A stretch of 64,000 nt of DNA from Nocardia stercoris (GCF_003696265.1 NZ_RFFH01000004.1:310001-374000), one strand, 5' to 3'; positions 26,676 to 35,695 are shown, counted from the first letter of the stretch. Notes: generated by a model from the letters alone, not told the origin. Made by a program: numbers and translations.

Positions 26676-27595
26676 TCGAAGCGAAGAACCTCACCAAGCG
26701 CTACGGCCCGCGGATCGCGGTGGACGATCTGTCGTTCACCGTGGCCAGCGGCCGGATCACCGGGTTCCTCGGCCCGAACGGCGCGGGCAAGTCCACCACC
26801 ATGCGGTTGCTGCTCGGCCTCGACCGGCCCGACGGCGGCACCGCCACCATCGCCGGCCGACGTTACCGGGATCTGCGGCAGCCGCTGCGCGTCGCGGGAG
26901 CCCTGCTCGACGCGAAGGCGGTGCATTCCGGCCGCAGCGTCCACAATCACCTGCTCGCCCTGGCACATACCCAAGGCATCGCCGCCACCCGGATCGCGGA
27001 AGTGCTGGACCTGGTCGGACTGCGGGACGTGGCGCGCACTCGCGCCGGAAACCTCTCGCTGGGTATGGGACAACGGCTGGGCATCGCCGCCGCGCTGCTC
27101 GGTGACCCACAGGTGCTGATCCTGGACGAGCCGCTCAACGGACTCGACCCGGAAGGCATCGTCTGGGTCCGGACACTGTTGCAGCAGCTCGCGGCCGAGG
27201 GCCGAACCGTGCTGCTGTCCAGTCACCTGATGAACGAGATGGCGGTCACCGCGGAGCATCTCGTCATCATCGGGCGCGGCCGCCTGATCGCGGACTGCTC
27301 GGTGACCGAATTCGTCGAACGCCACAGCGAACACACTGTGCTCGTCCACAGCCCGGACGCGGCCGCTTTGCGGGAGACGATCGTCCGGGAGGGCGCCACC
27401 GCGACCGCCGGCGGCCGCGATCGGTTGGTGGTGTCGAACATGGCGGCCCAACGCATCGGCGAACTCGCCGCCGCCACCGGCGCAGTTCTCTACGAGGTCA
27501 CCGCGCGACGCGCGTCACTCGAGGATGCCTTCATGGAATTGACCAGGGAGTCAACCGAATACTTTGCTACCGCGACCCGAAAGGATGCAGCATGA
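26672..27595 (+). CDS. ABC transporter ATP-binding protein
   Basis: The 307-aa nucleotide-binding subunit has Walker A GPNGAGKST (about 37), signature LSLGMGQRLGIAAALL, Walker B VLILDEPLNGLDPEG and the switch His in LLSSHLMNEM. The C-terminal 90 residues form the extension seen in DrrA/BcrA-type drug exporters. It starts ATGA-overlapped with the DUF1801 stop and ends ATGA-overlapped with the permease, so the genes are one translational unit. Likely exports an antibiotic or lipid; the substrate is not evident. Confidence 0.9.
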   Translation: MIEAKNLTKRYGPRIAVDDLSFTVASGRITGFLGPNGAGKSTTMRLLLGLDRPDGGTATIAGRRYRDLRQPLRVAGALLDAKAVHSGRSVHNHLLALAHTQGIAATRIAEVLDLVGLRDVARTRAGNLSLGMGQRLGIAAALLGDPQVLILDEPLNGLDPEGIVWVRTLLQQLAAEGRTVLLSSHLMNEMAVTAEHLVIIGRGRLIADCSVTEFVERHSEHTVLVHSPDAAALRETIVREGATATAGGRDRLVVSNMAAQRIGELAAATGAVLYEVTARRASLEDAFMELTRESTEYFATATRKDAA

Positions 27596-28416
27596 CCGCC
27601 ACCCTGGTCCGCGAACCCGCAACCTCCCCACCCACCGGGTTCAGCCGGCTGATGCGCGCGGAATGGACCAAGATCCGGTCGGTGCGCTCGACCGTGTGGT
27701 CGTTGGTCCTGCTCGTCGCCGTCACCTGGGGTTCCACCGCACTGTTCGTCGGCCTCGGCGCAGCGAACTGGGATCACACCGATCGGGCGGACCAGGCCAA
27801 GATCCTCGCCGACCCGACCGGCATGATCCTCGGGTCCGGCTCACTGCTCGGCCAGCTGACGATGTGCGTACTGGGCGCCCTGGTGATCACCACCGAGTAC
27901 TCTTCCGGCACCATCGTGGGCAGCCTGCTGGCCGTCCCACAGCGACGGTCGATGCTCGCTGCCAAGGCGGTGGTCTTCGGGCTTTTGACGCTGCTGGTCG
28001 GTGTGATGGTGTCGTTCGGCTCGTTCTTCATCGGCGAGGCCCTGTTCGCGCACATCGCGCCGGTGTCGCTCGGCGATCCGGGCGTGTTCCGGGCCGTGGT
28101 GGGCGGTGGTCTCTACCTGGCCATGGTCGGGCTGTTCGCGATGGCGATCGGCGCGGTCGTCCGGCACACCGCGGCGGCGATCGCCGGCGTGATCGGATTC
28201 GTGCTGGTGTTGGCCCCGATGGCGCAAATGCTCCCCGGCAGCCTGGGCAAACATGTGCACGCCTACCTGCCCACCGAGGCCGGTCGCACCATCGCGCAGG
28301 TCGTCCCGGCCCCCGGTGACCTGCTGACCCCTTGGCAAGGATTCGGAGTGTTCACGCTGTGGACGGCCGTACTGCTCGCGCTGGCCACGGTGCTGATCGA
28401 ACGACGCGACGCCTGA
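27592..28416 (+). CDS. ABC transporter permease (ABC-2 type)
   Basis: The 274-aa integral membrane protein has an N-terminal amphipathic start (FSRLMRAEWTKIRSVRST) typical of ABC-2 permeases, then six hydrophobic segments (for example WSLVLLVAVTWGSTALFVG, MCVLGALVITTEYSSG, AAIAGVIGFVLVLAP). TEYSSGTIVGSLLAVPQR is the conserved cytoplasmic loop that touches the ATPase. Its ATG overlaps the ATPase stop. A 17-bp-stem terminator closes the operon 8 bp downstream. Confidence 0.85.
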   Translation: MTATLVREPATSPPTGFSRLMRAEWTKIRSVRSTVWSLVLLVAVTWGSTALFVGLGAANWDHTDRADQAKILADPTGMILGSGSLLGQLTMCVLGALVITTEYSSGTIVGSLLAVPQRRSMLAAKAVVFGLLTLLVGVMVSFGSFFIGEALFAHIAPVSLGDPGVFRAVVGGGLYLAMVGLFAMAIGAVVRHTAAAIAGVIGFVLVLAPMAQMLPGSLGKHVHAYLPTEAGRTIAQVVPAPGDLLTPWQGFGVFTLWTAVLLALATVLIERRDA

Positions 28417-28423
28417 ACGGAAC

Positions 28424-28464
28424 ACAGCAGCGCGACACCTCGATTCGAGGTGTCGCGCTGCTGT
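28424..28464 (+). terminator. Operon terminator with long perfect stem
   Basis: CAGCAGCGCGACACCTC pairs exactly with its complement ending at 28463, with loop GATTC and TTT immediately after. It ends the VOC-DUF1801-ABC operon. Confidence 0.8.
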
Positions 28465-28485
28465 TTCGTCGGCAGATGATGAGAC

Positions 28486-28758
28486 TCAGCCGATGGTCAC
28501 CAGTCGCGCGCCGCCGTCGGCCCCGATGACAGTACCGGTGATGTTGCGGCTGGTGGCGGCCATGACCACGACCTCGGCGACCTCCTCGGCGGTGGCGATG
28601 TGGCGAACCGGTAGCGCTGCTACGGCTTCGGCGAAAGTGGTCGCTTTCGGCGTCGTCGGGCAGTCCGTTCGAGACCACAGGGGTGTTCACCATCCAGGCG
28701 ACACCGCGTTGACCCGAATGGGGCCAGTTCCACGGCCAGCGCCTACTTCGCGGCTTGT
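28486..28758 (-). pseudogene. SDR oxidoreductase remnant (C-terminal third)
   Basis: Minus-strand pieces in different frames read like the end of a short-chain dehydrogenase: ALAVELAPF, VNAVSPG, MVNTPVVSNGLPDD, then AEEVAEVVVMAATSRNITGT and VIGADGGARLVTIG before the stop at 28486. At least two frameshifts and one in-frame stop (after AAK) break it. The 5' part is missing and the break coincides with the repeat end at 28759. Confidence 0.7.
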
Positions 28759-28930
28759 GTTCCCATCCTTATGTATTCCCCCGGGGTGCCTTGCGCAGCG
28801 GTCTGACCTGGGATTTCTCGAGCGGCGACCTCAGGAGGGCTCGCCGCTCGAGCACAAGCAACCGCGCTTGAACTGCGAAACAGCTGTCACAGGTCGAGTG
28901 CCCCCGGCGGGGCACTATAAGGATGGGAAC
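28759..28930. repeat. Dispersed repeat with 14-bp inverted ends (MITE-like)
   Basis: GTTCCCATCCTTAT at 28759-28772 is exactly complementary to 28917-28930. The interior has no open gene. A diverged full-length relative is at 36791-36985. Similarity to R1 and R3 continues past the right end, so these ends may not be the true boundary. Confidence 0.55.
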
Positions 28931-29018
28931 GGGGGCGACCAGCGGTTTTCGTGGGGGACGTTGACGATCGAAGCGGGATTCCGTCGCCCGACATGAGACT
29001 GATGCTGTCGATCCGGTC
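28891..29018 (+). repeat. Dispersed repeat, copy R2
   Basis: Shares with R1 and R3 the run from GTGCCCCCGGCGGGGCACT through GTGGGGGACGTTGACGATCG and the GATTC that follows. R3 similarity goes on to CTGTCGATCCGG. Confidence 0.7.
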
Positions 29019-29152
29019 GCCGACGCGGTCACCGAAGGTTGCCGGACGATGGCGAAGTTCGGAGCCGCTGAGCAGCGACATCAACCCGGGCTTAACGAAC
29101 GTTGAGGAATCGCCCGTTGTCGGTGTTCCGAGTGTCGTAGACGCTTTCCGGC

Positions 29153-29884
29153 ATGAACACCGAAGATTACAACGAGCCCCGGAGGGCGACAGATGTCGCT
29201 GCCACACAGCAGTTTCCGGCTGCCGCTCCGATCTCGGCCGTCCTCGATATCCCCGCCGGGCAAATCCGGATTCTTGCCGGGGAACGTACCGACGTCATCG
29301 TCGAGGTGCGGCCCGCGGATACCGGGAAGGACCGCGACAGGCAGGCAGCACGACAGGCCACGGTCGGATTCGCCGATAACGTGCTCGGAATACAAGTCGT
29401 TTCGACGACCCGGATTCCGGGTCCGTCCGGCTCGGTCCAGATCACTGTTCAGCTGCCGGCCGGTTCTCGGATCGTGGTGACGGCCGCCAGCGCCGAGCTG
29501 GCCACCGCCGGGGCGCTGGACGAGGTCACCTTCGACGGTGCGCTCGGGGTGATCGGGATCGAGCGGGCCACGGTGGTGCGGGTCAGCACCGCCTCCGGCG
29601 ACGTCGCGGTCGGGCGCCTGGACGGCAACGCACATATCAGCACCGGTCGCGGCGACATCCGGATCGACGAGGCCCGGCGCGGGCAGCTCGTGCTGCGCAC
29701 CCAGGAGGGCTCGGTCTCGGTCGGTGCCGCCGCCGGGGTGACCGCGACGTTGGATGCCGGCACGACGTTGGGCCGAATCCACAACGCACTGACCGGCACC
29801 GGTGAGGTCGTTGGCTTGACCATCCACGCCACCACTGCCCGGGGCGACATCACCGCCCGGACCCTGACGGAGGCGCGGCGATGA
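29153..29884 (+). CDS. DUF4097-type beta-repeat protein
   Basis: The 243-aa protein is built of repeated short strands (AVLDIPAGQIRILAG, SGSVQITVQLPAGSRIV, VVRVSTASGDVAVGRL, STGRGDIRIDEARRG) like the DUF4097 beta-helix family. It has no signal peptide or membrane span. Such proteins often accompany MarR/TetR-controlled transporters, but no function is known. The TGA overlaps the ATG of the MFS transporter (ATGA), showing coupling. No strong ribosome-binding site is visible at ATG 29153. Confidence 0.75.
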   Translation: MNTEDYNEPRRATDVAATQQFPAAAPISAVLDIPAGQIRILAGERTDVIVEVRPADTGKDRDRQAARQATVGFADNVLGIQVVSTTRIPGPSGSVQITVQLPAGSRIVVTAASAELATAGALDEVTFDGALGVIGIERATVVRVSTASGDVAVGRLDGNAHISTGRGDIRIDEARRGQLVLRTQEGSVSVGAAAGVTATLDAGTTLGRIHNALTGTGEVVGLTIHATTARGDITARTLTEARR

Positions 29885-31407
29885 CCGGATCGGCCGTGGC
29901 GCGCGAGCCCGGTGCGCAGACCCGTCCCGACTCGCGCCGCTGGTTGATCCTGATCGTGCTGTGCCTGAGCGCGCTGGTGCTGGTGGTCGACAATATGGCC
30001 CTGTCGGTCGCGGTACCGGCGCTCACCCGCGACCTGCACGCCGGAGCGCAGGATATCCAGTGGATCCTCGACTCCTACATGTTGGTCTTCGCGGGCCTGC
30101 TGCTCACCGCGGGCAGTTTGTCGGACCGGTTCGGCCGCCGTCGGGTCATGATCGTCGGGCTGACGCTGTTCGGTTGCGCGTCTGCGGGCGCCTCTCTGGT
30201 CGAGACTCCGGCGCAGTTGATCATCGCCCGTGTGGTCATGGGTATCGGTGGTGCGCTGATCATGCCGTCCACGTTGTCGATTCTGATCACCGTCTTCGAT
30301 GCCGAGGAACGCCGCACGGCGATGGCGGTGTGGGGCGCGGTCAGCATGCTGGGCCTGGTCGGCAGCCCGCTACTGGGTGGCGAGTTGATCTCCCATTGCT
30401 CCTGGGGCGCAATATTTTTGATCAATATTCCGATCGTTATCCTGGCTGTGGTGGCGGCGCTGGTGCTGATGCCGGAGTCGACGGGACCATGGCGGCGGCC
30501 CGATCCGCTGGGAGCCCTGCTGTCAGTGACCGGTACGACGGCGCTGGTGTGGACGATCATCGAGTTGCCCCGCAACGGCATTCACAGCGTCGCGACGGTG
30601 GCGGCAGCGGCCGTGTCGGTCCTTGCCCTGGTGGGCTTCGTGACTTGGGAGACCACCACATCGGAGCCGATGGTTCCGCTTAACCTGTTCCGGGACCGGG
30701 ACTTCACCGGCGGCAGCCTCGCCCTCACTCTGGTGCAGATCGGCAACGGCGGCTTGATGCTCGCCCTGACCCAATACCTGCAATCCGTCCGAGGCTACTC
30801 ACCGACTGCTGCCGGGCTGGCCTTCGTCCCGATGGCTGTGGCATCGCTGCTGGCCAACACGCTCGGCGCGAAACTCGGTGTCCGACTGGGCAGCCGGACA
30901 CTCACGGTGGCCGGGCTGTCGGTCATGGCGGCCGGTTCGGCCGTGCTTGCCGTGCTGCACGCCGACAGTAGTTTCGCGCGAATCGCGATCGCGTTGCTGG
31001 TGTTCGGTGCGGGTTCCGGGCTGGCGCTTCCGGCGGCGGTCACCGCGCTGATGGGTGTGGTTCCGGCCGAAGAGGCGGGTGTGGGTTCCGCTCTCAACAG
31101 CACCCTGTCCCAGGCTGGCGCTGCCTTGGGCGTGGCGATTCTGGGCAGCATCCTGTCGAGCCGGTTCACCTCGGGCATGCCCGAGTCCGCACCCGGCACG
31201 GCGCGGAATTCGCTCGGCGAAGCCCTCGGTGTGGCCGCCCGGACCGGCGATGTCTCCCTCGCGGACACAGCTCAGCACGCTTTCACCACGGCCATGTCCG
31301 TCAGCTTCCGCGCCGGTGCGGTGGGAATCGTCGCGGCGGCGATCCTCGCGAACGTGCTGCTGCGAAGCCGAGCCCCGGCAACACCGCACCGAATCCTGCC
31401 GCGTTGA
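29881..31407 (+). CDS. MFS drug-efflux transporter, DHA2 (14-TM) type
   Basis: The 508-aa inner-membrane protein has about 14 hydrophobic segments. Motif A appears as GSLSDRFGRRRVMIVG after TM2, and motif C-like GAVSMLGLVGSPLLGG in TM5, both typical of EmrB/QacA proton-drug antiporters. Asp near TM1 (VLVVDNMALSVAVPAL) is the usual proton-coupling position. It is translationally coupled to the DUF4097-like gene. The second leader repeat begins 26 bp after its stop. Confidence 0.9.
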   Translation: MTGSAVAREPGAQTRPDSRRWLILIVLCLSALVLVVDNMALSVAVPALTRDLHAGAQDIQWILDSYMLVFAGLLLTAGSLSDRFGRRRVMIVGLTLFGCASAGASLVETPAQLIIARVVMGIGGALIMPSTLSILITVFDAEERRTAMAVWGAVSMLGLVGSPLLGGELISHCSWGAIFLINIPIVILAVVAALVLMPESTGPWRRPDPLGALLSVTGTTALVWTIIELPRNGIHSVATVAAAAVSVLALVGFVTWETTTSEPMVPLNLFRDRDFTGGSLALTLVQIGNGGLMLALTQYLQSVRGYSPTAAGLAFVPMAVASLLANTLGAKLGVRLGSRTLTVAGLSVMAAGSAVLAVLHADSSFARIAIALLVFGAGSGLALPAAVTALMGVVPAEEAGVGSALNSTLSQAGAALGVAILGSILSSRFTSGMPESAPGTARNSLGEALGVAARTGDVSLADTAQHAFTTAMSVSFRAGAVGIVAAAILANVLLRSRAPATPHRILPR

Positions 31408-31432
31408 CCAGCGTGAACCGCTGAACACACCC

Positions 31433-31573
31433 GTCAGCGGGCGTGTCAGGTCCGTGTCAGCGCCATGGCAGCGCAGTCCGCGACAGTAATCACATCACCC
31501 CGGCCGAGGCCGCGAGCAACACCGAAGAACAGCTCACACAACGACTTCGACTGCATCCGAGGAGCAATCAGCC
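31433..31573 (+). promoter_or_regulatory. Conserved 141-bp leader, copy 2
   Basis: Identical to 19800-19940 except for three substitutions, ending at the ATG of the second hydrolase paralogue. It sits directly after the MFS gene, so the hydrolase likely has its own promoter here. Confidence 0.7.
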
Positions 31574-32368
31574 ATGAACATCATCACCACCACTGCGGCC
31601 TGGACCGGCATGGTCACCGTCGAGGACACCGCCCTCGCGGTCACCGACACCGGCGGCACCGGCCGCCCGGTCGTCTACCTCAACGGCTCCTATGCCACCC
31701 GCAAGAACTGGAAGAAGGTCGTCGCCGACCTCGGACCCGGTTTCCGCCACATCACCTTCGACGAACGCGCCCGCGGCAAGTCCGAGACATCCAACGACTA
31801 CTCGTTCGAAGCCTGCCTCCGCGATATCGACGCCGTCCTGGCCGCTCGCGGTATCACCGAGAAGGTGATCCTGGTCGGCTGGTCCTACGGCGCCCTGGTC
31901 GCCGTGCACTGGGCCGACCGTAACCCTGACCGCGTCGCTGGTGTGGTCTCCGCCGACGGCGCCATGCCCTGGGGCTTCACCGACCAGGAGAACCTCGACC
32001 GCATCCGAGCCATGTTCGCCAAGATGGGCCCGATGATGTGGCTGCTGCGCCCCCTGCAGCTCGCCGCGCGGATGACCCCCGACCAGCACGCCGACGTCAA
32101 CATCGAACTCAACCTGCTGTGCGCGGAATTGGCCCCGGTCCTGGACCGCCTCGCCACCCCCGTCCGCTACGTCATCGCCACCGGCGCGAATCTTGGTGCG
32201 GCCGAGGAGGAGATGGCTGCCGTACGGAAATCCTTGGAACCGTGTCTGGCCGCGAACCCGAACCTGATCGTCAGCTCCCGGGTCGCCAGCAACCACTCCA
32301 AGATCCTGGCCAAGGACTTCCACGCCGTCGCCGAAGCGATCCGCGAAACCGCGGCCGCGCTCGTCTGA
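31574..32368 (+). CDS. Alpha/beta hydrolase, paralogue 2
   Basis: The 264-aa protein is nearly identical to the one at 19941-20732 (one extra Ile near the N terminus, 17 substitutions scattered over the length). The nucleophile elbow GWSYGA, the GSYATRKNWKK strand and the SNHSKIL His are all retained, so both copies look active. ATG 31574 has the same GAGGAG site. Followed after 88 bp by a small unknown gene and then a CPBP protease on the same strand. Confidence 0.8.
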   Translation: MNIITTTAAWTGMVTVEDTALAVTDTGGTGRPVVYLNGSYATRKNWKKVVADLGPGFRHITFDERARGKSETSNDYSFEACLRDIDAVLAARGITEKVILVGWSYGALVAVHWADRNPDRVAGVVSADGAMPWGFTDQENLDRIRAMFAKMGPMMWLLRPLQLAARMTPDQHADVNIELNLLCAELAPVLDRLATPVRYVIATGANLGAAEEEMAAVRKSLEPCLAANPNLIVSSRVASNHSKILAKDFHAVAEAIRETAAALV

Positions 32369-32456
32369 GCCGAGACTCATGCTCGGCCGATTCCTGTTCC
32401 TCTCATTGTCGGGTCAATCGACCTGCACCCCAACCGATTTCAAGGAGAACCCCATC

Positions 32457-32858
32457 ATGGCCGTCACCCTGAACGACCAGGACAAGCTCACCGTTCGCAC
32501 CGCCGCCTACGGTGCGATCTCCCTGCTCGCCGCGGCCGGCGCCGCCGGCGGTTCCCCGCACAAGATCGCCACCACCGGCAGTATCGCCCTCGCCTCGGCG
32601 ACCGGCGAGGTAGGCCGCGTCCTCGCCGAGAAACGCACCGGTGTGAACCTGGACGGCAAATCGGTCGCCGACATCGCCGACCAGGTCCTGCCCGCCCTGA
32701 CCGCGTCCATGGAACTGCTTGCCGCACAGGACGAAGCGGAAGCGGACAACTTCCGCGCCACGGTCCTGGTCGCGGTCGAGGCCGCCCGGCAGAACCAGAG
32801 CGGACCGACCCTGGTGGAGATGACTGTCAAGATCACCGCCGCCCTCGACGCCACCTGA
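32457..32858 (+). CDS. Unknown small helical protein
   Basis: The 133-aa protein was not recognised. It has an Ala/Gly-rich segment (YGAISLLAAAGAAGGSPHK) that could be one weak membrane helix, then a mostly helical acidic part (DQVLPALTASMELLAAQDEA). No signal peptide or catalytic motif is apparent. The start is firm: AAGGAG lies 9 nt before ATG 32457. It sits between the hydrolase paralogue and the CPBP protease, likely in the same transcript. Confidence 0.65.
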   Translation: MAVTLNDQDKLTVRTAAYGAISLLAAAGAAGGSPHKIATTGSIALASATGEVGRVLAEKRTGVNLDGKSVADIADQVLPALTASMELLAAQDEAEADNFRATVLVAVEAARQNQSGPTLVEMTVKITAALDAT

Positions 32859-32969
32859 TGTACCGAACGCCGCGGCTGCCGGCATCCCGATGACAGATCC
32901 CGCAGCCGCGGCGCGGCCGTCGGCCTCAATCGACCGACCAACCACCACGAGTCTCGAGGAGCCCATCTC

Positions 32970-33758
32970 ATGTACGCCGTTGCGCATGCCCGACCGAACG
33001 CGGTAGCCGAGCGGCTATCGAGCGACCGTCATTCCCTTCCGCTGTCCGTCCTGTTGCATCTAGTCCCCGGCGCTCTGGTGGTCGTCGCCTACCTGCTCGT
33101 CGCCGAGCCGATCGTCGAGGCCATCCGCTACCCGACTCTGCTGGGGTGGGCGATCGCGCTGTGTCTGGTACTGATTCCTGTTCTGCTGGGCCTGTTCGGG
33201 TTGGGCTACCAGCGCAACGGGCGCTTCTCCCTGCACGGGGTGGTGCACTACACCGACCGTCCGGTGCCGCGCGGGAAGCTCGTGGCGATGGTCGTCCCGC
33301 TCATCGCGTGGATGATGATTCTGAGCGTCGTGACCGAACTGGTGAACCGGTTCTTCCTACATCACTTCTTCACCTGGGTGCCGTTCACCAAGGGGGCCGG
33401 CAGTTTCACCGCATTCCTCCACGGCTACTCGCACACCACGATGGTCACCACGATGCTGGTCTGCCTGCCGCTGACCGGAATTTCGCTCCCGCTCATCGAG
33501 GAGCTCTACTTTCGCGGCTTCCTGCTGCCGCGCCTGTCCCACCTGGGCCGCTGGGCACCAGCGGCGAGCGCGGTTCTGTTCTCGCTGTACCACTTCTGGA
33601 CGCCGTGGGTGTTCGCATCGCGGGTGATCTTCATGTTCCCCGGATTCTGGTTCGCTTGGCGGAACAAGGACATCCGGATCTCGATGGGCATGCACGTCGG
33701 CGTGACCTCCACCATGGGAGCCTTCGGCGCCGTGGCCGTCACGCTGAATCTCCTCTGA
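32970..33758 (+). CDS. CPBP-family intramembrane metalloprotease
   Basis: The 262-aa polytopic membrane protein (about seven hydrophobic segments) carries the CPBP/Rce1 signature: EELYFRGFLLPRL with the Glu-Glu pair near 177-178 and Arg about 182, FSLYHF with the second motif His, and a late HVGVTS. Family members are CAAX-prenyl-type proteases or bacteriocin self-immunity proteins. GAGGAG precedes ATG 32970. Partner or substrate is unknown; it may belong with the two preceding genes. Confidence 0.85.
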   Translation: MYAVAHARPNAVAERLSSDRHSLPLSVLLHLVPGALVVVAYLLVAEPIVEAIRYPTLLGWAIALCLVLIPVLLGLFGLGYQRNGRFSLHGVVHYTDRPVPRGKLVAMVVPLIAWMMILSVVTELVNRFFLHHFFTWVPFTKGAGSFTAFLHGYSHTTMVTTMLVCLPLTGISLPLIEELYFRGFLLPRLSHLGRWAPAASAVLFSLYHFWTPWVFASRVIFMFPGFWFAWRNKDIRISMGMHVGVTSTMGAFGAVAVTLNLL

Positions 33759-33793
33759 ATACCGACCCGCCGCCATCGGTCCCGCCCCGTGAT

Positions 33794-33966
33794 TCAGCCC
33801 CGCAGATCCAACGTCTCGCCCAAAGCGTGTTCTTCCCCTACAGCCAGCAGCTGGGGATCGGTGAACAGCGTCGGGCCAGCGCCGGAGATATGTACAGCTG
33901 CTCCGCCGTCCGGCCGAAATGCAGTTCCTCGGCCAATGTCAGGAAGACCCCGATATCGCGCAGCCC
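33794..33966 (-). pseudogene. LysR-family regulator remnant with internal deletion
   Basis: The first part reads GLRDIGVFLTLAEELHFGRT and AEQLYISPALARR, nearly the same as the N terminus of the adjacent intact LysR protein. After a jump to another frame it reads LFTDPQLLAVGEEHALGETL, DLRG and a stop at 33794, like the middle of a LysR ligand domain. Most of the gene is missing. It lies 5 bp from the end of the intact copy. Confidence 0.7.
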
Positions 33967-33971
33967 CACCG

Positions 33972-34865
33972 CTATTCCCGCATCCGCAAGGTGCCGACCG
34001 AGCGGACCACCTCGGCCAGCGCCCGGATCATGTCGTTCTCGGTTTCCGTGCGCCACACCAGGACGAACCGTAGCGGTGCCAGGTCGGGGATGGGAAGGTA
34101 CCGGATGCGCGGCATCGACCAGAATTCGGTGACGTGGCTGGGGAAGGCCACCGAGATATCACCCATCGCGATCGCGTCGATGAGGTCGTCGTCGTTCGAG
34201 TACATGCCGACGCGCTCGATGGTTCGCCCACGCGGTGTCTGGAGTGGGACGAACCCGTTCTCCCAGTAGTCCAGCTCGAGTTGGGACAGTGGTTGCGGGA
34301 AGTCCGCGAGCATCTCGATACCGATGCTGGACCGGTTGGCCACGGGGTGGTCGTCGGCGACCGCCAGCACCCGAGGATCATCGAGCAGCATCGGACCCAC
34401 GGTCAGGTCCGGTTCCTCGACCGGTAGCCAGGCGACGAACACATCGAAGTCACCTCGGCGGAGCTGGGCGAACGGCTTGGTGAAGTCCACGTGCCGAATC
34501 TGCAACTCCCACTGCGGGTATCGTTTACGAAATGTCTTCCAGTAGTGCCACAGACCGAAGAAGTTGAGCGGCATCATCCCGACCTGCAGCCGACCTGTGA
34601 CGCCGCGAGCCGCCCTGCGTGCGTGCTCGAAGGAGTCGTGCAGGCCCACGTAGTGGGGCCGCAGATCCTCATACAGTTGCTGTCCGATGGCCGTCAATCG
34701 CACTGTGCGGCTGTTCCGTTCGAACAGCAGGGCGCCGACGAGCCGCTCCTGTGCTTTGATGACCTGACTGACTCGGGCCGGGGAAATAAACAGACGTGCC
34801 GCGGTACGGCCGAAATGTAGTTCCTCGGCCAGCGTCAGAAAGACCTCGATTTCTCGTAACTCCAC
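33972..34865 (-). CDS. LysR-family transcriptional regulator
   Basis: The 297-aa protein has an N-terminal winged helix (ELREIEVFLTLAEELHFGRT, then SPARVSQVIKAQERLVG) and a periplasmic-binding-type effector domain from about residue 90 (GRLQVGMMPLNFFG, FDVFVAWLPVEEPDL, PRVLAVADDHPVA). The GTG at 34865 has GAGG 5 nt upstream and matches the usual LysR start; the open frame to 35111 is not conserved in composition. No divergent target gene remains intact next to it. A truncated relative lies directly downstream. Confidence 0.85.
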   Translation of the reverse strand: MELREIEVFLTLAEELHFGRTAARLFISPARVSQVIKAQERLVGALLFERNSRTVRLTAIGQQLYEDLRPHYVGLHDSFEHARRAARGVTGRLQVGMMPLNFFGLWHYWKTFRKRYPQWELQIRHVDFTKPFAQLRRGDFDVFVAWLPVEEPDLTVGPMLLDDPRVLAVADDHPVANRSSIGIEMLADFPQPLSQLELDYWENGFVPLQTPRGRTIERVGMYSNDDDLIDAIAMGDISVAFPSHVTEFWSMPRIRYLPIPDLAPLRFVLVWRTETENDMIRALAEVVRSVGTLRMRE

Positions 34866-35695
34866 TTGTACCTCGTGTGACCTGCGATCAGGCTGCGTAC
34901 CGCGATCTTCACGCGGATTGTAGGACGATCGTCCCAACCCGAGTGTTCTCAGGGTTGGAGCTTTATTGCAGAAGAGTCTTCCGGCCTTGCGGTCGGTGGC
35001 CACCCCGTGGTGGTGCTCTAGGTGAGTCTCACCGGACCGGGCAGACTCCTGATCGGAACGGTGGACGGACGAATCCTCGACTGCTCGATTCAGTGAAGCT
35101 TCTCCGAACAATCGTTCAAGGCTGCGTGCCGAATGTCGGGTCTGCCTGCTCGCCGCCGGTGGCAGCGTGGCGTCGAACGAACTTCGCCGCGATCACCAAA
35201 TCCGCGGTCGATCACGCGGATCGACACGACCAAACCCGGTCAGCCGGAGGCTGCGGCGATCCTGGATACCGCGCGGAACACCCGCCACCGCAGCCGCTTT
35301 CGAGGCCGCCCACTGCCCGTATCAGCAGGCCCGCAGCTCGATTCTGGGCGGTGACCCGGTCGGCGCGGCACTCCTGCAATCCCTCTATAGGTCCTGAGTT
35401 GCTTCAGGTTCAGTGACCACTCACCGGCCGGGGCTCCGCTCGAAGTTGTGAAGCACCGAGTCGCCGTTGCTATCGCGCCTATAGTCCCGGTGCCGGCGCC
35501 GATCGAGGTCGATGTCGCGAGATCGCCGGTGCCGGAAGTGACCCACTGCCGCGATCTGGTCTCGGGCGGTTCGTTCATCCTGCCGCGATTGCTGCCGCAC
35601 CTTTCGGCCCCTGTAGTCGATGCCGCGGGAATAGCGGATCCGATGGTGGCGTTCCGGATCCACGACGGAGATGCGAGCGAAAGGACGTGAGACCG
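34866..35695. other. Gene-poor stretch with regulator remnant
   Basis: Apart from the LuxR/ATPase fragment at 35238-35397, no gene is convincing. An 80-residue plus-strand frame at 35448-35690 has ordinary composition but no recognisable family. Confidence 0.4.
35238..35397 (+). pseudogene. Remnant of a LuxR/ATPase regulator C terminus
   Basis: GQPEAAAILDTARNT in one frame, then TAAAFEAAHCPYQQARSS and ILGGDPVGAALLQSL in another, match RRPEAAEILDAAKNT and AFEAAGCPVQQARSSILGG of the intact regulator at 22947-25700. About 25 residues between the two parts are deleted and the frame shifts there. The rest of the gene is absent. Confidence 0.75.

Noticed and set aside
35448..35690. 80-codon plus-strand frame before the isochorismatase-like gene
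   Set aside because: Composition is acceptable but there is no ribosome-binding site, family resemblance or conserved feature to support it.
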